From contig NZ_VDUW01000006.1 of assembly GCF_008039555.1 (NCBI RefSeq), positions 62,001 to 126,000 on the forward strand: DNA of 64,000 nucleotides, in the 5' to 3' direction. The notes under the pieces were generated by a model that saw nothing but the letters and a program-made list of their open reading frames with translations, made no database searches and had not been told where the DNA came from. Position 1 is the stretch's first letter. Each line of letters starts with the position of its first letter. This document shows, piece by piece, positions 8,589 to 16,469 of the stretch. Source of the DNA: Cerasibacillus terrae (lineage in GTDB: Bacteria; Bacillota; Bacilli; Bacillales; Amphibacillaceae). Made by a program: the position numbers and the translations under genes.

Positions 8589-8960
8589 CTATGCTTTAAC
8601 GTTGTTGTTTTTGACTTTATCTTCTAGCTCTTTTAAACTTAGCTCGATTTGCTCTAGATAGTCTTTAATATTTTTCTGATGTGGTTCGACTGATTCTTTC
8701 CACGCAACCACTGAGTTTTTCATATCTTTCGTTAAATCTTTAATTAGTACTGTACTTTCTTTTGATGTTTTTGCTAATTGATTTTTTATACGTAAACCAT
8801 CACGCTTTAAACCTTCTAAAAGTTCCTTCCACTCCATTGTTTGGTTACGAATTTGCATACGAAGGTTTTTCCCTGATGCTGGTGTACTTAGTAGTGTTGC
8901 ACTAGCGCTCACTACACCGCCAACAAAGAAACCAAATAATACTGCTTTTCCTCTTGACAT
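8589..8960 (-). CDS. yhaH: YhaH, YtxH-domain protein
   Basis: A 123-residue protein with a short N-terminal glycine-rich hydrophobic segment (AVLFGFFVGGVVSASATLL) followed by the YtxH-type STPASGKNLRMQIRNQ turn and a long amphipathic helical tail. This is the general stress/YtxH family, and the position next to trpP and hit matches B. subtilis yhaH. The molecular function is unknown; membrane association is likely from the N-terminus. ATG is preceded by AAGGGGG on the reverse strand. Confidence 0.82.
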   Translation of the reverse strand: MSRGKAVLFGFFVGGVVSASATLLSTPASGKNLRMQIRNQTMEWKELLEGLKRDGLRIKNQLAKTSKESTVLIKDLTKDMKNSVVAWKESVEPHQKNIKDYLEQIELSLKELEDKVKNNNVKA

Positions 8961-9064
8961 TAAAAATGCCCCCTTCCAATGGTCTCTATTTTAAAAATAC
9001 CATGTTGTAGTATACATGTTCAACTTTTTTCTCATCAAAAAGTGCAAAGGGAATAAAATCTAGA

Positions 9065-9094
9065 AAAACCTCTGACAAAATAGTCAGAGGTTTT
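9065..9094 (-). terminator. Terminator downstream of trpP
   Basis: A 12-bp perfect stem (AAAACCTCTGAC and complement) with a 6-base loop. Its reverse-strand side ends in TTTTTCT, fitting termination of the reverse-strand trpP transcript. Confidence 0.75.
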
Positions 9095-9125
9095 AAATTT
9101 ACCAAACCTCTTATAATTAATATAT

Positions 9126-9175
9126 CACAGGTTAACTGGCTGTAAAACCCCCACTTCAAGAATTTAAAGTGGGGG
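9126..9175 (+). repeat. Dispersed terminator-associated repeat, copy 1
   Basis: ACAGGTTAACTGGCTGTAAA begins this copy and is followed by a hairpin, CCCCCACTT with AAGTGGGGG. The leading motif recurs at 10422-10468 (reverse), 12939-12972, 14246-14279 and 58474-58517. This is the copy with the most GC-rich hairpin. Confidence 0.65.
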
Positions 9176-9257
9176 ATGGGCAGCAAGTCAATTGACTATC
9201 CTACTAGATTATACTTTGTAGATATGAACAATTATCTGGGGATATAGCCCCCTGTAT

Positions 9258-9788
9258 TTATTGAACTGTCATCGGGTTCATGCGCTTTTGAATACTATTA
9301 GCGATAGGGTAGACAATGACCATAATGATTGTATTAACTACTGCTGCAGGTAGAACAATTCCAATAAGCAGTGGAATAAATGCCCCTTCCATGACATTCA
9401 GAATAAACAATACAACAATTAAAAATACAGAACCACTCACAATTGTTCCAATACCAGTTAATAGTGGTGCACTAATATTGATGTTTATTCTGTTTCTAAT
9501 AAGTAAAAACAATCCTAAAAATACAAATGCTGTAACTGGCTTATCAATTACATTTGCAATTTGTCCCCCAGGCATGCCTGTTGTTAAAGCAGATACAGCC
9601 CCAGTAACAAGCGACAGTACCAACACATAATTCGGCTTAGGAAACAGTATAATCCCTAGAAACATCATTGATAATAGCATATCTGGCTTCATCCCGAATA
9701 AAATAGGTGGAATGACAGCATGTAAAACCGCACCAATTCCTACTAATAATGATAAAATAACCAAATCTTTTATCTTCATTTGACTCAT
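9258..9788 (-). CDS. trpP: Tryptophan transporter TrpP
   Basis: A 176-residue, strongly hydrophobic protein with about five or six helices, matching TrpP (YhaG), the tryptophan uptake protein of Bacillus, in length and in position between yhaH and hit. The opening MKIKDLVILSLLVGIGAVLHAVIPP is typical of this small substrate-specific transporter family. The ribosome site GAGGAG and the start codon are embedded in GAG/TAG triplets like a TRAP-binding site (annotated separately), so translation is probably blocked when tryptophan is plentiful. Confidence 0.88.
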   Translation of the reverse strand: MSQMKIKDLVILSLLVGIGAVLHAVIPPILFGMKPDMLLSMMFLGIILFPKPNYVLVLSLVTGAVSALTTGMPGGQIANVIDKPVTAFVFLGLFLLIRNRININISAPLLTGIGTIVSGSVFLIVVLFILNVMEGAFIPLLIGIVLPAAVVNTIIMVIVYPIANSIQKRMNPMTVQ

Positions 9789-9810
9789 CTCTCCTCAACT
9801 CTTCTAGCTC
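9784..9810 (-). promoter_or_regulatory. TRAP-binding-like GAG/TAG repeat over the trpP ribosome site
   Basis: On the reverse strand six triplets GAG-TAG-GAG-GAG-GAG-GAG occur with spacers of 1, 2, 2, 2 and 2 bases. The last GAG lies in the start codon region (ATGAG), and two triplets form the Shine-Dalgarno sequence. This is the arrangement by which tryptophan-loaded TRAP (MtrB) blocks trpP translation in B. subtilis. Whether this genome encodes MtrB cannot be seen here. Confidence 0.75.
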
Positions 9811-9923
9811 TTTTTATTTGTTTCCAATTGTACGCTCATCGTCAATTGCGAAACATACCTTAAGTATAGCAAAGTTTTCTAAAAATAAAAAGTACATATT
9901 TTCAGAAAATATGTGAATCCTTA

Positions 9924-10352
9924 TTATCTTATATGCTGTTTAATTTCTTTCGCGATTTCTTGTAAGTTATCAGCTGAATACTCGTCACTATGGGATGTCC
10001 AATTTGATTTAAACCCGTCTTCATCCCCATAACGTGGTATGAGATGAAGATGTAAATGAAAAACAGTTTGATCTGCGATTGGTTCATTATTATTTACTAA
10101 ATTCATACCAAGAGGTTGATAGGTTTTTTTAATAGCATTGGCGATTAGAGGAACTTTGGCAAATAACTCTTTGGCGACATCTTCTGGTGTTTCATAAATA
10201 TTTTTCGTATGTGTTTTTGGGATGACTAATGTATGGCCTTTTGTTACTTGACTAATATCTAGAAATGCGTAAACGTGTTCATCTTCAAATACTTTTGCGG
10301 ATGGTAGTTCACCATTGATAATTTTACAAAAAATACAATCCTTATGTTCCAT
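9924..10352 (-). CDS. hit: HIT-family nucleotide-binding hydrolase
   Basis: A 142-residue histidine-triad protein. The triad HLHLHL (His99, 101, 103) lies near the C-terminus, and an N-terminal Cys6-x-x-Cys9 pair fits the zinc-binding subfamily. HIT proteins hydrolyse AMP-linked substrates; the physiological substrate is unknown. The start is the ATG 5' of GAACATAAG, behind AAAGGGAGATG. The frame is open 22 codons further upstream, but that extension covers the ribosome site and is not family-like. It is divergent from ecsA, as in B. subtilis. Confidence 0.92.
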   Translation of the reverse strand: MEHKDCIFCKIINGELPSAKVFEDEHVYAFLDISQVTKGHTLVIPKTHTKNIYETPEDVAKELFAKVPLIANAIKKTYQPLGMNLVNNNEPIADQTVFHLHLHLIPRYGDEDGFKSNWTSHSDEYSADNLQEIAKEIKQHIR

Positions 10353-10421
10353 ATACTTCATCTCCCTTTTGATTATTATATATATTGTAATCATGTAAGG
10401 GAAGCATGTCAAAATCAATAA

Positions 10422-10468
10422 AGTGAAACTTTAATCAGTGGGGTCTTAAAAGTCAGTTAACCTGCGAT
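10422..10468 (-). repeat. Dispersed terminator-associated repeat, copy 2
   Basis: On the reverse strand, CGCAGGTTAACTGACT is followed by GACCCCACTGATTAAAGTTT. It directly follows the T-tract of the hairpin at 10466-10503 in the same orientation. Confidence 0.65.
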
Positions 10469-10503
10469 AAAAATAAAACAGGTATGACACGAGGCCATAC
10501 CTG
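10466..10503 (-). terminator. Reverse-strand terminator with no obvious gene in front
   Basis: An 8-bp stem (CAGGTATG/CATACCTG) with a 9-base loop, followed on the reverse strand by TTTTATTTTTATCG. It lies upstream of hit on the same strand, so it would end a transcript from the 10.5-10.9 kb gap where no clear gene is visible. Confidence 0.65.
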
Positions 10504-10940
10504 AGTTGTGAAGAATGTAGATGTCAACAAAGAGAGTGTTTTTTTTGTAAAGATTCTTCTTTCATTACAAATCAAACATTAAAATTAACCGTTCTAACAG
10601 CATCCTTTGCGGCAGGATGATTTCTGTAAAAAGGGTTAAATTAGTAGCTTGTCGATGGGAATCACCTCATTTTTAAATTAGGTGAATATTCATCTGCATT
10701 CTTCCTTATGTATTATTGGCCAAGGGGTATGATTTTATTCATAAGAAGAGGTTATTGTTATCTAATAAACAACTGAATGGGATGTATAAGTGAATATATT
10801 AGAGTAAAATAAACAACGAACCAATGTTCAGATACTTATACAAACGAGCAGTTCAAATTCATCAACTTATCTTCTTTTGGTGTTTTTATGTTGATAATGG
10901 TAAAATTTGATATAGATATTCATAATCGGGAGGGATTTTT
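10504..10940. other. Gap before ecsA; no confident gene
   Basis: Nothing convincing is coded here. On the reverse strand a short stretch around 10585-10660 reads, after GAGGTGATTCCC, as a decayed cysteine-rich peptide ending SSCRKGCC, broken by a stop codon. Together with the terminator at 10466-10503 it suggests a lost small gene or a small RNA. The promoter of ecsA should also lie here, but I cannot pick one with confidence. Confidence 0.35.
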
Positions 10941-11684
10941 TTGGATTCGTTATTGCATATTGAGAATCTGCATGGTGGATATACACATAAAAATGTATTG
11001 CACGGACTATCATTTGATATTTATCCCAATGAAATTGTTGGATTGATTGGCTTAAATGGTGCTGGAAAAAGCACAACCATTAAACATATAATTGGCTTGA
11101 TGCAAGCAAAACAAGGAGAAATTACGATCCAAGGAAAGACACTACAGAACGATCCAGAAAACTATCGAACAAAAATGGCTTACATTCCGGAAGTTCCGAT
11201 TCTTTATGATGAATTAACATTGTATGAACATTTGCGACTAACAGCAATGGCCTATGATATTCCCAAAAAAATCTTTGAAGAAAGATTAGAACCATTATTA
11301 AAGGAATTTCGGATGGAAAAAAGGCTCCACTGGTTTCCAGTTCACTTTTCAAAAGGAATGCGACAAAAGGTGATGATTATGTGTGCCTTTTTAATAAAAC
11401 CTTCTTTATATATTGTTGATGAACCATTTGTTGGTTTAGACCCACTTGGTATTCGTTCCTATCTGCAGTTAATGACAGATATGAAAGAGCAGGGGGCAGG
11501 GATTTTAATGTCTACCCATATATTGGCAACGGCTGAACGGTATTGTGATCGTTTTATTATTTTACATGATGGAAAAATTCGCGCCCAGGGGACATTAAAA
11601 GAGTTACAAATGGAATTTGATATGCTGGATGCAACATTAGACGATATTTATGTTCAGTTAACAAAGGAAGATTCCAATGTTTGA
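10941..11684 (+). CDS. ecsA: ABC transporter ATPase EcsA
   Basis: The ATP-binding subunit of the Ecs ABC system, which in B. subtilis affects protein secretion, regulated intramembrane proteolysis and competence. Walker A is GLNGAGKST (37-45), Walker B LYIVDEPFVGLDP. The signature is the unusual HFSKGMRQKVMI seen in EcsA-like ATPases. Length 247 residues. TTG 10941 follows CGGGAGGG at a good distance. The 3' end overlaps ecsB by eight bases. Confidence 0.94.
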   Translation: MDSLLHIENLHGGYTHKNVLHGLSFDIYPNEIVGLIGLNGAGKSTTIKHIIGLMQAKQGEITIQGKTLQNDPENYRTKMAYIPEVPILYDELTLYEHLRLTAMAYDIPKKIFEERLEPLLKEFRMEKRLHWFPVHFSKGMRQKVMIMCAFLIKPSLYIVDEPFVGLDPLGIRSYLQLMTDMKEQGAGILMSTHILATAERYCDRFIILHDGKIRAQGTLKELQMEFDMLDATLDDIYVQLTKEDSNV

Positions 11685-12894
11685 TGCAGCGTCTTTTTTT
11701 AAAGAAAGATTATCACAACATATAAAAGAAATGTCGCGCTATTTACGCTACATTTTTAATGGGCATATTGCGGTTGCTTTGTTTTTCTTTATTGCGGCAT
11801 TTGCTTACTTTTATCAGCAATGGTTATTAGAATTACCAGAACATTTTCCAACTGCTACCATTATGGCTATTGTGTTTGGCTTAATTGCTAATTACAGTCC
11901 AGTTCGTACATTATTAAAAGAACCTGACCTCGTGTTTCTAATTGTTGCTGAACATAAAATGGGGGCATATTTTCAAAGGGCATTAATCTATAGCTATCTT
12001 GTTCAATTATATGTAGTGTTTATTCTTGTTGCGGGTTTTGGGCCACTTTATTTTGCGAGTTTTCCAGAAAGAAGTGGAAAATCATATCTTCTATTCTTAG
12101 TTGTATTACTCATTTTTAAAGGATGGAATTTACTTAGTAACTGGTGGATCCAAAGCATTCAAGATAAAACCATTCGTATCATTGACTATATTACTCGATT
12201 TTTATTAACAGCAGTTACTTTTTATTTTGTGATTGATGGAGAATTACTACTTGCTAGTGTTTTTACTTTCTTATTTATTGGGGTATTTTTATATGACTTA
12301 TCCTTATCACGAAAATATTCCAATATAAATTGGCAATTATTAGTTGATAAAGATCAACATCATATGCAATCATTTTACCGCATTGCGAATATGTTTGCTG
12401 ATGTCCCACATTTAAAAAATCGGATTAAAAAACGGCACTGGCTTGTATCAATCTGTCTCCAAATGATTCCGTTTAAACAACGCTATACGTATGATTTTTT
12501 ATATCGGATTACGTTTCTGCGTAGCGGTGATTTCTTAGGAATGTATATTCGATTAATTATTATTGGTGGTCTTTTTATTTATTTTGTCCCAATCAATTGG
12601 CTAAAACTTATTTTTGCCTTTTTATTTTTGTACATGAATCTTTTCCAAATGATGGCATTATATCGCCATCACCGAGTCAATATATGGCTTGATTTATATC
12701 CCGTCAAACGGATTGAAAAGAAGCAAGCTTTATTACGGTGGATGAATCGATTGGGTATCATTCAAACCGTTATTTTTACGATTATTTTCCTTTTCATGAA
12801 TAACTCCCCAGAAGCTGGAATCATGATAGGTGGGGGAATGATATTTCATTATTTATTTGTTTATCATTTTGTACGTCGAAAAATAAGTGTATAA
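11677..12894 (+). CDS. ecsB: ABC transporter membrane subunit EcsB
   Basis: A 405-residue membrane partner of EcsA, with helices in three clusters (near residues 30-60, 110-210 and 290-400) separated by basic loops. Length and the FFKERLSQHIKEMSRYLRYIFNGH N-terminus fit EcsB. The ATG lies inside the end of ecsA, giving translational coupling. A strong terminator follows directly, so the third gene of the B. subtilis operon, ecsC, is absent here. Confidence 0.92.
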   Translation: MFDAASFFKERLSQHIKEMSRYLRYIFNGHIAVALFFFIAAFAYFYQQWLLELPEHFPTATIMAIVFGLIANYSPVRTLLKEPDLVFLIVAEHKMGAYFQRALIYSYLVQLYVVFILVAGFGPLYFASFPERSGKSYLLFLVVLLIFKGWNLLSNWWIQSIQDKTIRIIDYITRFLLTAVTFYFVIDGELLLASVFTFLFIGVFLYDLSLSRKYSNINWQLLVDKDQHHMQSFYRIANMFADVPHLKNRIKKRHWLVSICLQMIPFKQRYTYDFLYRITFLRSGDFLGMYIRLIIIGGLFIYFVPINWLKLIFAFLFLYMNLFQMMALYRHHRVNIWLDLYPVKRIEKKQALLRWMNRLGIIQTVIFTIIFLFMNNSPEAGIMIGGGMIFHYLFVYHFVRRKISV

Positions 12895-12895
12895 A

Positions 12896-12936
12896 ATAAA
12901 AAGCTCCGCCCGTAAAAAAATGAGGCGGAGTTTTTT
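12896..12936. terminator. Terminator after ecsAB
   Basis: A 13-base stem (AAAAAGCTCCGCC with GGCGGAGTTTTTT) with a 13-base loop. The A-run and T-run make it usable in both directions between convergent ecsB and the amidohydrolase gene. Confidence 0.92.
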
Positions 12937-12938
12937 AT

Positions 12939-12972
12939 CGCAGATTAACCGGCTGTTTGATTGAAGCTTTAC
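12939..12972 (+). repeat. Dispersed terminator-associated repeat, copy 3
   Basis: CGCAGATTAACCGGCTGT begins two bases after the T-tract of the ecsAB terminator, then GATTGAAGC. Compared with the copy at 58474 about ten internal bases are missing. It ends at the stop of the amidohydrolase gene. Confidence 0.65.
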
Positions 12973-12973
12973 G

Positions 12974-14149
12974 TTATACATGTTGTTCTTGGTAATTTAA
13001 ATACGCTTTTATCAATGTCTTTGCTGCAATAGGCATCGCTCTTTCATCAAAGTCAAATTTAGGATGGTGGTGTGGGTAGATGTCCTTTTCTTTCATCGCA
13101 CCGGTAAAGAAAAATGCACCTGGTTTTTCCAATAGATAATAAGCGAAATCTTCGCTAGCCATTTTCGGTTCAATTTCATTCATTTCTGTAATGTCTTCTA
13201 CACTATCCTTTGTAGCTAAAATTAGTTCTGCTTCTTTTTCGTGGTTCATTAATGGCGGATATCCTTTATTGTATTCGAATTCATAGGTGATATCATTTGC
13301 TAAACAAACTCCTTTTATTGTCCTTTCCATTTCCTCGATAACTTTATGTTGCATAGAGGTATCTAGATAGCGGACGGTTCCTTGTAATAATGCTTTATCT
13401 GCAATCACATTGAATGCACTTCCAGCTTGGAATTTACCGATGGAAATGACAGCTGTTTGTAATGGATTAATTTTACGACTTACAATGTGTTGGAGTTGTG
13501 TGACAAGCTGTGCACCGATAGCAATCGCATCTTTTGTTTCATGTGGTGCAGAACCATGGCCACCTTGACCTTGTAATATAATTTGAAAACGATCTGCACC
13601 AGCCATGAGAACATTTTTCGATGTTTCAATATGACCAAGTGGGGTAACAGACCATAGATGTGTTCCAAAAAAAGCATCTACATGATCCAGCTCTCCTGAT
13701 TCAATGATTGGCTTGGCTCCACCTGGGCTGAATTCTTCTGCGTGTTGATGTAAAAATACAACAGTCCCCGGAAGTTCACTTTGAAAATCATTTAACACTT
13801 TTGCAAGCATCAGAAGGGTTGCGGTATGCCCATCATGTCCGCATGCATGCATGATTCCATCTACTTTAGAGCGATATGGAACATCTTTCTCATCATGAAT
13901 TGGAAGTGCATCAAAATCTGCTCTAAGGGCAATCGTTTTACCTGGGTTCCCGCCTTTTAATGTTGCAATAATACCGTTTCCACCCACTTTTTCTTTGAAG
14001 GGAATATTTAATCTTTTATAAAAGTCAACAATATATGCTGCCGTTTTTACTTCCTTAAAGGAAAGTTCTGGATGTTGATGTAAATACCGGCGAATTTCTA
14101 CCATTTCATTATAGGCCCGATCAATCGCTTGTTTTATATTCTCAAACAT
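12974..14149 (-). CDS. yhaA: M20-family amidohydrolase (YhaA-like)
   Basis: A 391-residue zinc-dependent amidohydrolase of the M20/peptidase D family, which removes acyl groups from amino acids or related amides. Metal-site motifs are visible: HACGHDGHTA (near 106) and the HQHAEE segment (near 134) holding the glutamate pair, with a histidine-containing dimerisation domain (GGHGSAPHETKDAI) in the middle. Position beside ecs matches B. subtilis yhaA. The natural substrate is unknown. ATG is preceded by AAAGGGGGAAAG on the reverse strand. Confidence 0.88.
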   Translation of the reverse strand: MFENIKQAIDRAYNEMVEIRRYLHQHPELSFKEVKTAAYIVDFYKRLNIPFKEKVGGNGIIATLKGGNPGKTIALRADFDALPIHDEKDVPYRSKVDGIMHACGHDGHTATLLMLAKVLNDFQSELPGTVVFLHQHAEEFSPGGAKPIIESGELDHVDAFFGTHLWSVTPLGHIETSKNVLMAGADRFQIILQGQGGHGSAPHETKDAIAIGAQLVTQLQHIVSRKINPLQTAVISIGKFQAGSAFNVIADKALLQGTVRYLDTSMQHKVIEEMERTIKGVCLANDITYEFEYNKGYPPLMNHEKEAELILATKDSVEDITEMNEIEPKMASEDFAYYLLEKPGAFFFTGAMKEKDIYPHHHPKFDFDERAMPIAAKTLIKAYLNYQEQHV

Positions 14150-14226
14150 GCTGCCTTTCCCCCTTTAAAATTTGTATATATTAAAATATAATAAATTCCC
14201 TCTATTATAACATTATTCAAACAATA

Positions 14227-14290
14227 GGGGAAGTGTTATTTTATCTTAGGTTAAACTGGCTGTAAGACTTAACTTCCCCTTTAAAATACC
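14227..14290. terminator. Long hairpin enclosing a dispersed-repeat copy
   Basis: GGGGAAGT at 14227-14234 pairs with AACTTCCCC at 14271-14279, with about 36 bases between them that hold the dispersed repeat; TTTAAAA follows. It may be a weak terminator or simply a folded repeat. It lies between the divergent amidohydrolase and PAP2 genes, where a terminator is not expected. Confidence 0.45.
14246..14279 (+). repeat. Dispersed terminator-associated repeat, copy 4
   Basis: TTAGGTTAAACTGGCTGTAA then GACTTAACTTCCCC, matching the consensus of the other copies with one inserted A in GTTAAAC. The upstream side is T-rich (TTATTTTATC), as in the copies that follow terminators. Confidence 0.6.
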
Positions 14291-14364
14291 CTTCCTCCTT
14301 GTATAGAAAAGAAAGAAGATATATTGTAATAGATAATCATTATTATTAATATGCGGAGGATAAG

Positions 14365-14994
14365 ATGAAACGATTATTCTATGGGATCATTATTACTTTT
14401 ATCTTTTTAATTAGTATTTGGATGTTTGAAATCAAAAGTGGTATGTTTCCTTATGTGGATCAATGGACACGCTTTATTGTGGAAATGACAGAGGACACGA
14501 TCGTCTATGATTTCTTTTATTACATAACAAATTTTGGTTCACGTCCGTTTGTCGAACCATTTACTATCATCATGGCATTTTTCTTATGGTGGCTTTATCG
14601 AAGTATTCTACCGGCAGTGTTTTTTGCTGGAGGTACTTTGGGAAGCCATATGATCAATAAATGGATTAAATCAATTATCGCTCGTGAACGCCCGAGTATC
14701 GTAGAAGAAGCAAATGCACTTGGATATAGCTTTCCATCTGGTCATGCCATGATATCGATTGTTTGCTACGGATTACTTCTTTATTTTCTTTTGCAAAAAA
14801 GTAAGACCCATAAACAGAAAATATCACTTCAAATTGGTCTGATTTCACTTATTTTACTCGTTGGGATTAGTCGATTTTTTATTAATGTTCATTATTTAAC
14901 AGATATTTTAACCGGATATTTCCTAGGGTTTCTTCTTTTAACAGGATTTATTTATCTATTTAAATTCATTCAACATAAAAAATATCAGACTTAA
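14365..14994 (+). CDS. PAP2-family phosphatase, membrane
   Basis: A 209-residue membrane protein of the PAP2 superfamily, whose members dephosphorylate lipid phosphates such as phosphatidic acid, PGP or undecaprenyl pyrophosphate. All three motifs are present: KSIIARERP, PSGHA, and SRFFINVHYLTD with the catalytic histidine and aspartate on the outer face. Six hydrophobic segments fit the usual topology. ATG follows GCGGAGGATAAG. The natural substrate cannot be decided from sequence. Confidence 0.88.
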   Translation: MKRLFYGIIITFIFLISIWMFEIKSGMFPYVDQWTRFIVEMTEDTIVYDFFYYITNFGSRPFVEPFTIIMAFFLWWLYRSILPAVFFAGGTLGSHMINKWIKSIIARERPSIVEEANALGYSFPSGHAMISIVCYGLLLYFLLQKSKTHKQKISLQIGLISLILLVGISRFFINVHYLTDILTGYFLGFLLLTGFIYLFKFIQHKKYQT

Positions 14995-15094
14995 GTCGGA
15001 GAAACGAGCAATCTGAAGATGGTTTTCTTCCATTTATTATTTGATACACTTAGATTACAGGCTAAACAGATTTTGTTAAATTTGTCTGGGTGAG

Positions 15095-15183
15095 TATATC
15101 GGGATTTAGGAGGGTATATCGGGATTCGAACGGATATATCGGGATTCAAGCGGATATATCGGGATTCAAGCGGATATATCGGT
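15095..15183. repeat. 20-bp tandem repeat, five copies
   Basis: TATATCGGG recurs at 15095, 15115, 15135, 15155 and 15175, an exact 20-bp period (unit CGGATATATCGGGATTCAAG). The first two units are more diverged. The last unit runs directly into the response-regulator remnant, supplying its Ile-Gly codons (ATC GGT). Confidence 0.92.
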
Positions 15184-15300
15184 TTAAAAACAGTTAAAAC
15201 ATATGTCAGTAATATCCTAGCGAAGCTTGAAGTAAATGATTGCACACAAGCTACAGTTTATGCACATCTTAATGGATTATTAGCGGATGACAAAAAATAA
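15178..15300 (+). pseudogene. C-terminal remnant of a LuxR-type response regulator
   Basis: Read in frame from 15178 the DNA encodes IGLKTVKTYVSNILAKLEVN and then DCTQATVYAHLNGLLADDKK before a TAA. This is the recognition helix and tail of a NarL/LuxR-type response regulator (compare the IGLKTVKTHVSNIL pattern of LiaR/VraR-like proteins). Nothing upstream encodes the receiver domain or the first helices; the 20-bp repeat array takes their place. No start codon is available, so this is a dead fragment. Its kinase partner is not in the window. Confidence 0.85.
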
Positions 15301-15324
15301 TTCAGATTTATTAGATGTTCTTTT

Positions 15325-15353
15325 TTGAAATTTATGTGTTATGCTTGTATAAT
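15325..15353 (+). promoter_or_regulatory. Sigma-A promoter of bdbC
   Basis: TTGAAA and a perfect TATAAT are separated by 17 bases, 35 bases before the bdbC start codon. It stands just downstream of the dead response-regulator fragment, so bdbC is transcribed independently. Confidence 0.8.
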
Positions 15354-15387
15354 CAATAAAGCATGATTGTTAAAGGAGTTATCCCTT

Positions 15388-15816
15388 ATGAATATAAAGA
15401 AAACACATGAAAATACATTATTATTTATTTGGAGTGTGTCTTTAATCGCAACATTTGGAAGCCTATTCTATTCTGAAATAATGGGATTTACTCCATGTGA
15501 ACTTTGCTGGGTTCAGCGGATATTCATGTATCCACTAGTTATTATTTATGGTATGGCTTTATGGAAAAAGAGTGTACAAATGGCACTGCCGGGACTCATT
15601 TTAAGTGGAATTGGAATGTTTGTTTCAGTCTATCATTATCTTACACAGAAAATACCGATGTTAAGGGAAGCAGGCGGGTCCTGTGGGATTATTCCATGCC
15701 ATACGGAATATGTGAATTACTTAGGCTTTATTACGATTCCTTTTTTAGCAGGCGTGGCGTTTATCTTTATTTTTGTCTTGCATATTATTATCGTTTATTC
15801 GAATAGAGGTGCATAG
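15388..15816 (+). CDS. bdbC: Disulfide bond formation protein BdbC (DsbB-like)
   Basis: A 142-residue membrane quinone reductase that reoxidises an extracytoplasmic thiol oxidase. It has four hydrophobic segments and the two expected cysteine pairs on outer loops: CELC (Cys37, Cys40) and a second pair at Cys99 and Cys104 (SCGIIPC). ATG 15388 lies nine bases after AAAGGAG; a TTG 21 bases earlier precedes that ribosome site. The next gene, a membrane-anchored thioredoxin, starts three bases after its stop and is probably its redox partner. Confidence 0.92.
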   Translation: MNIKKTHENTLLFIWSVSLIATFGSLFYSEIMGFTPCELCWVQRIFMYPLVIIYGMALWKKSVQMALPGLILSGIGMFVSVYHYLTQKIPMLREAGGSCGIIPCHTEYVNYLGFITIPFLAGVAFIFIFVLHIIIVYSNRGA

Positions 15817-15819
15817 TAT

Positions 15820-16317
15820 ATGAAAAAAAAGATGTTGGCAATTGTTAGTGTGATTGTTGTCTTATTTCTGGCTTTGGTTCTTATTAACCAATTGAAAGAT
15901 AAGAAAGCATTAGATGATGCGGGTAATCCAACGGGAAGTAAACAGACGGAACAATCGAATGAAGAATCGACCGTAAAACAAACGGATGAATCTTTATATG
16001 ATAATCAAATAAAACCAGAAGAATTAAATAAACTGTTAGATGAAAAAGAAGATGTCACCGTCTATTTTTATAGCCCAGAATGTAGTTATTGTTTAGAAAC
16101 GACACCAATTTTAGTACCATTAGCAGAAAAGCTGGATATCGATGTAAAAAAAATAAATGTACTCGAATACCAAGAAGCTTGGGACAAGTACAAATTAGAT
16201 GGCACACCAACATTAATCCATTATAAAGATGGAGAAGAAACTGGCCGGATAGATGGATATCATGAAGAAGAGGAATTTCAAAGCTTTTTTGATGAATATG
16301 TTTTAGAGGAAAAATAA
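15820..16317 (+). CDS. Membrane-anchored thioredoxin-like protein
   Basis: A 165-residue protein with an N-terminal membrane anchor (about 5-23), a polar linker of about 45 residues and a thioredoxin fold with the active site CSYC (Cys88, Cys91) and the cis-proline segment DGTPTLI. It should face outside and exchange disulfides. It is tightly linked to bdbC, but it is a thioredoxin-fold protein rather than the larger DsbA-like BdbD. Whether it oxidises or reduces substrates cannot be told from sequence; pairing with BdbC favours oxidation. Confidence 0.85.
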   Translation: MKKKMLAIVSVIVVLFLALVLINQLKDKKALDDAGNPTGSKQTEQSNEESTVKQTDESLYDNQIKPEELNKLLDEKEDVTVYFYSPECSYCLETTPILVPLAEKLDIDVKKINVLEYQEAWDKYKLDGTPTLIHYKDGEETGRIDGYHEEEEFQSFFDEYVLEEK

Positions 16318-16322
16318 ACATC

Positions 16323-16411
16323 AAAAAAGGCTGCCACACTGAGCTGTACTCCGAAAGTTAGATCGAAAAAATTCTACCTTTTGGGGTTTAGCATATGTGA
16401 CAGTCTTTTTT
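16323..16411 (+). terminator. Nested hairpin with T-tract after the bdbC operon
   Basis: The outer arms GGCTGCCACA and TGTGACAGTC pair with one mismatch; the inner arms ACTCCGAAAGTTAGA and TCTACCTTTTGGGGT pair over 15 bases with one mismatch and G-U pairs. TTTTTT follows the outer arm. It works as a terminator, but an 80-base nested inverted repeat is larger than needed and looks like a miniature element or an insertion-sequence end. Confidence 0.7.
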
Positions 16412-16469
16412 GCTTTTGGGTTTCTTCACTAGTGTCTGTAACATAAGAATTTTCGGAACAAGTCTTTTT

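Noticed and set aside
9316..9630. 104-codon forward frame across trpP
   Set aside because: Antisense shadow of the trpP membrane-protein gene, rich in Thr, Ile and Asn as expected from reversed hydrophobic codons.
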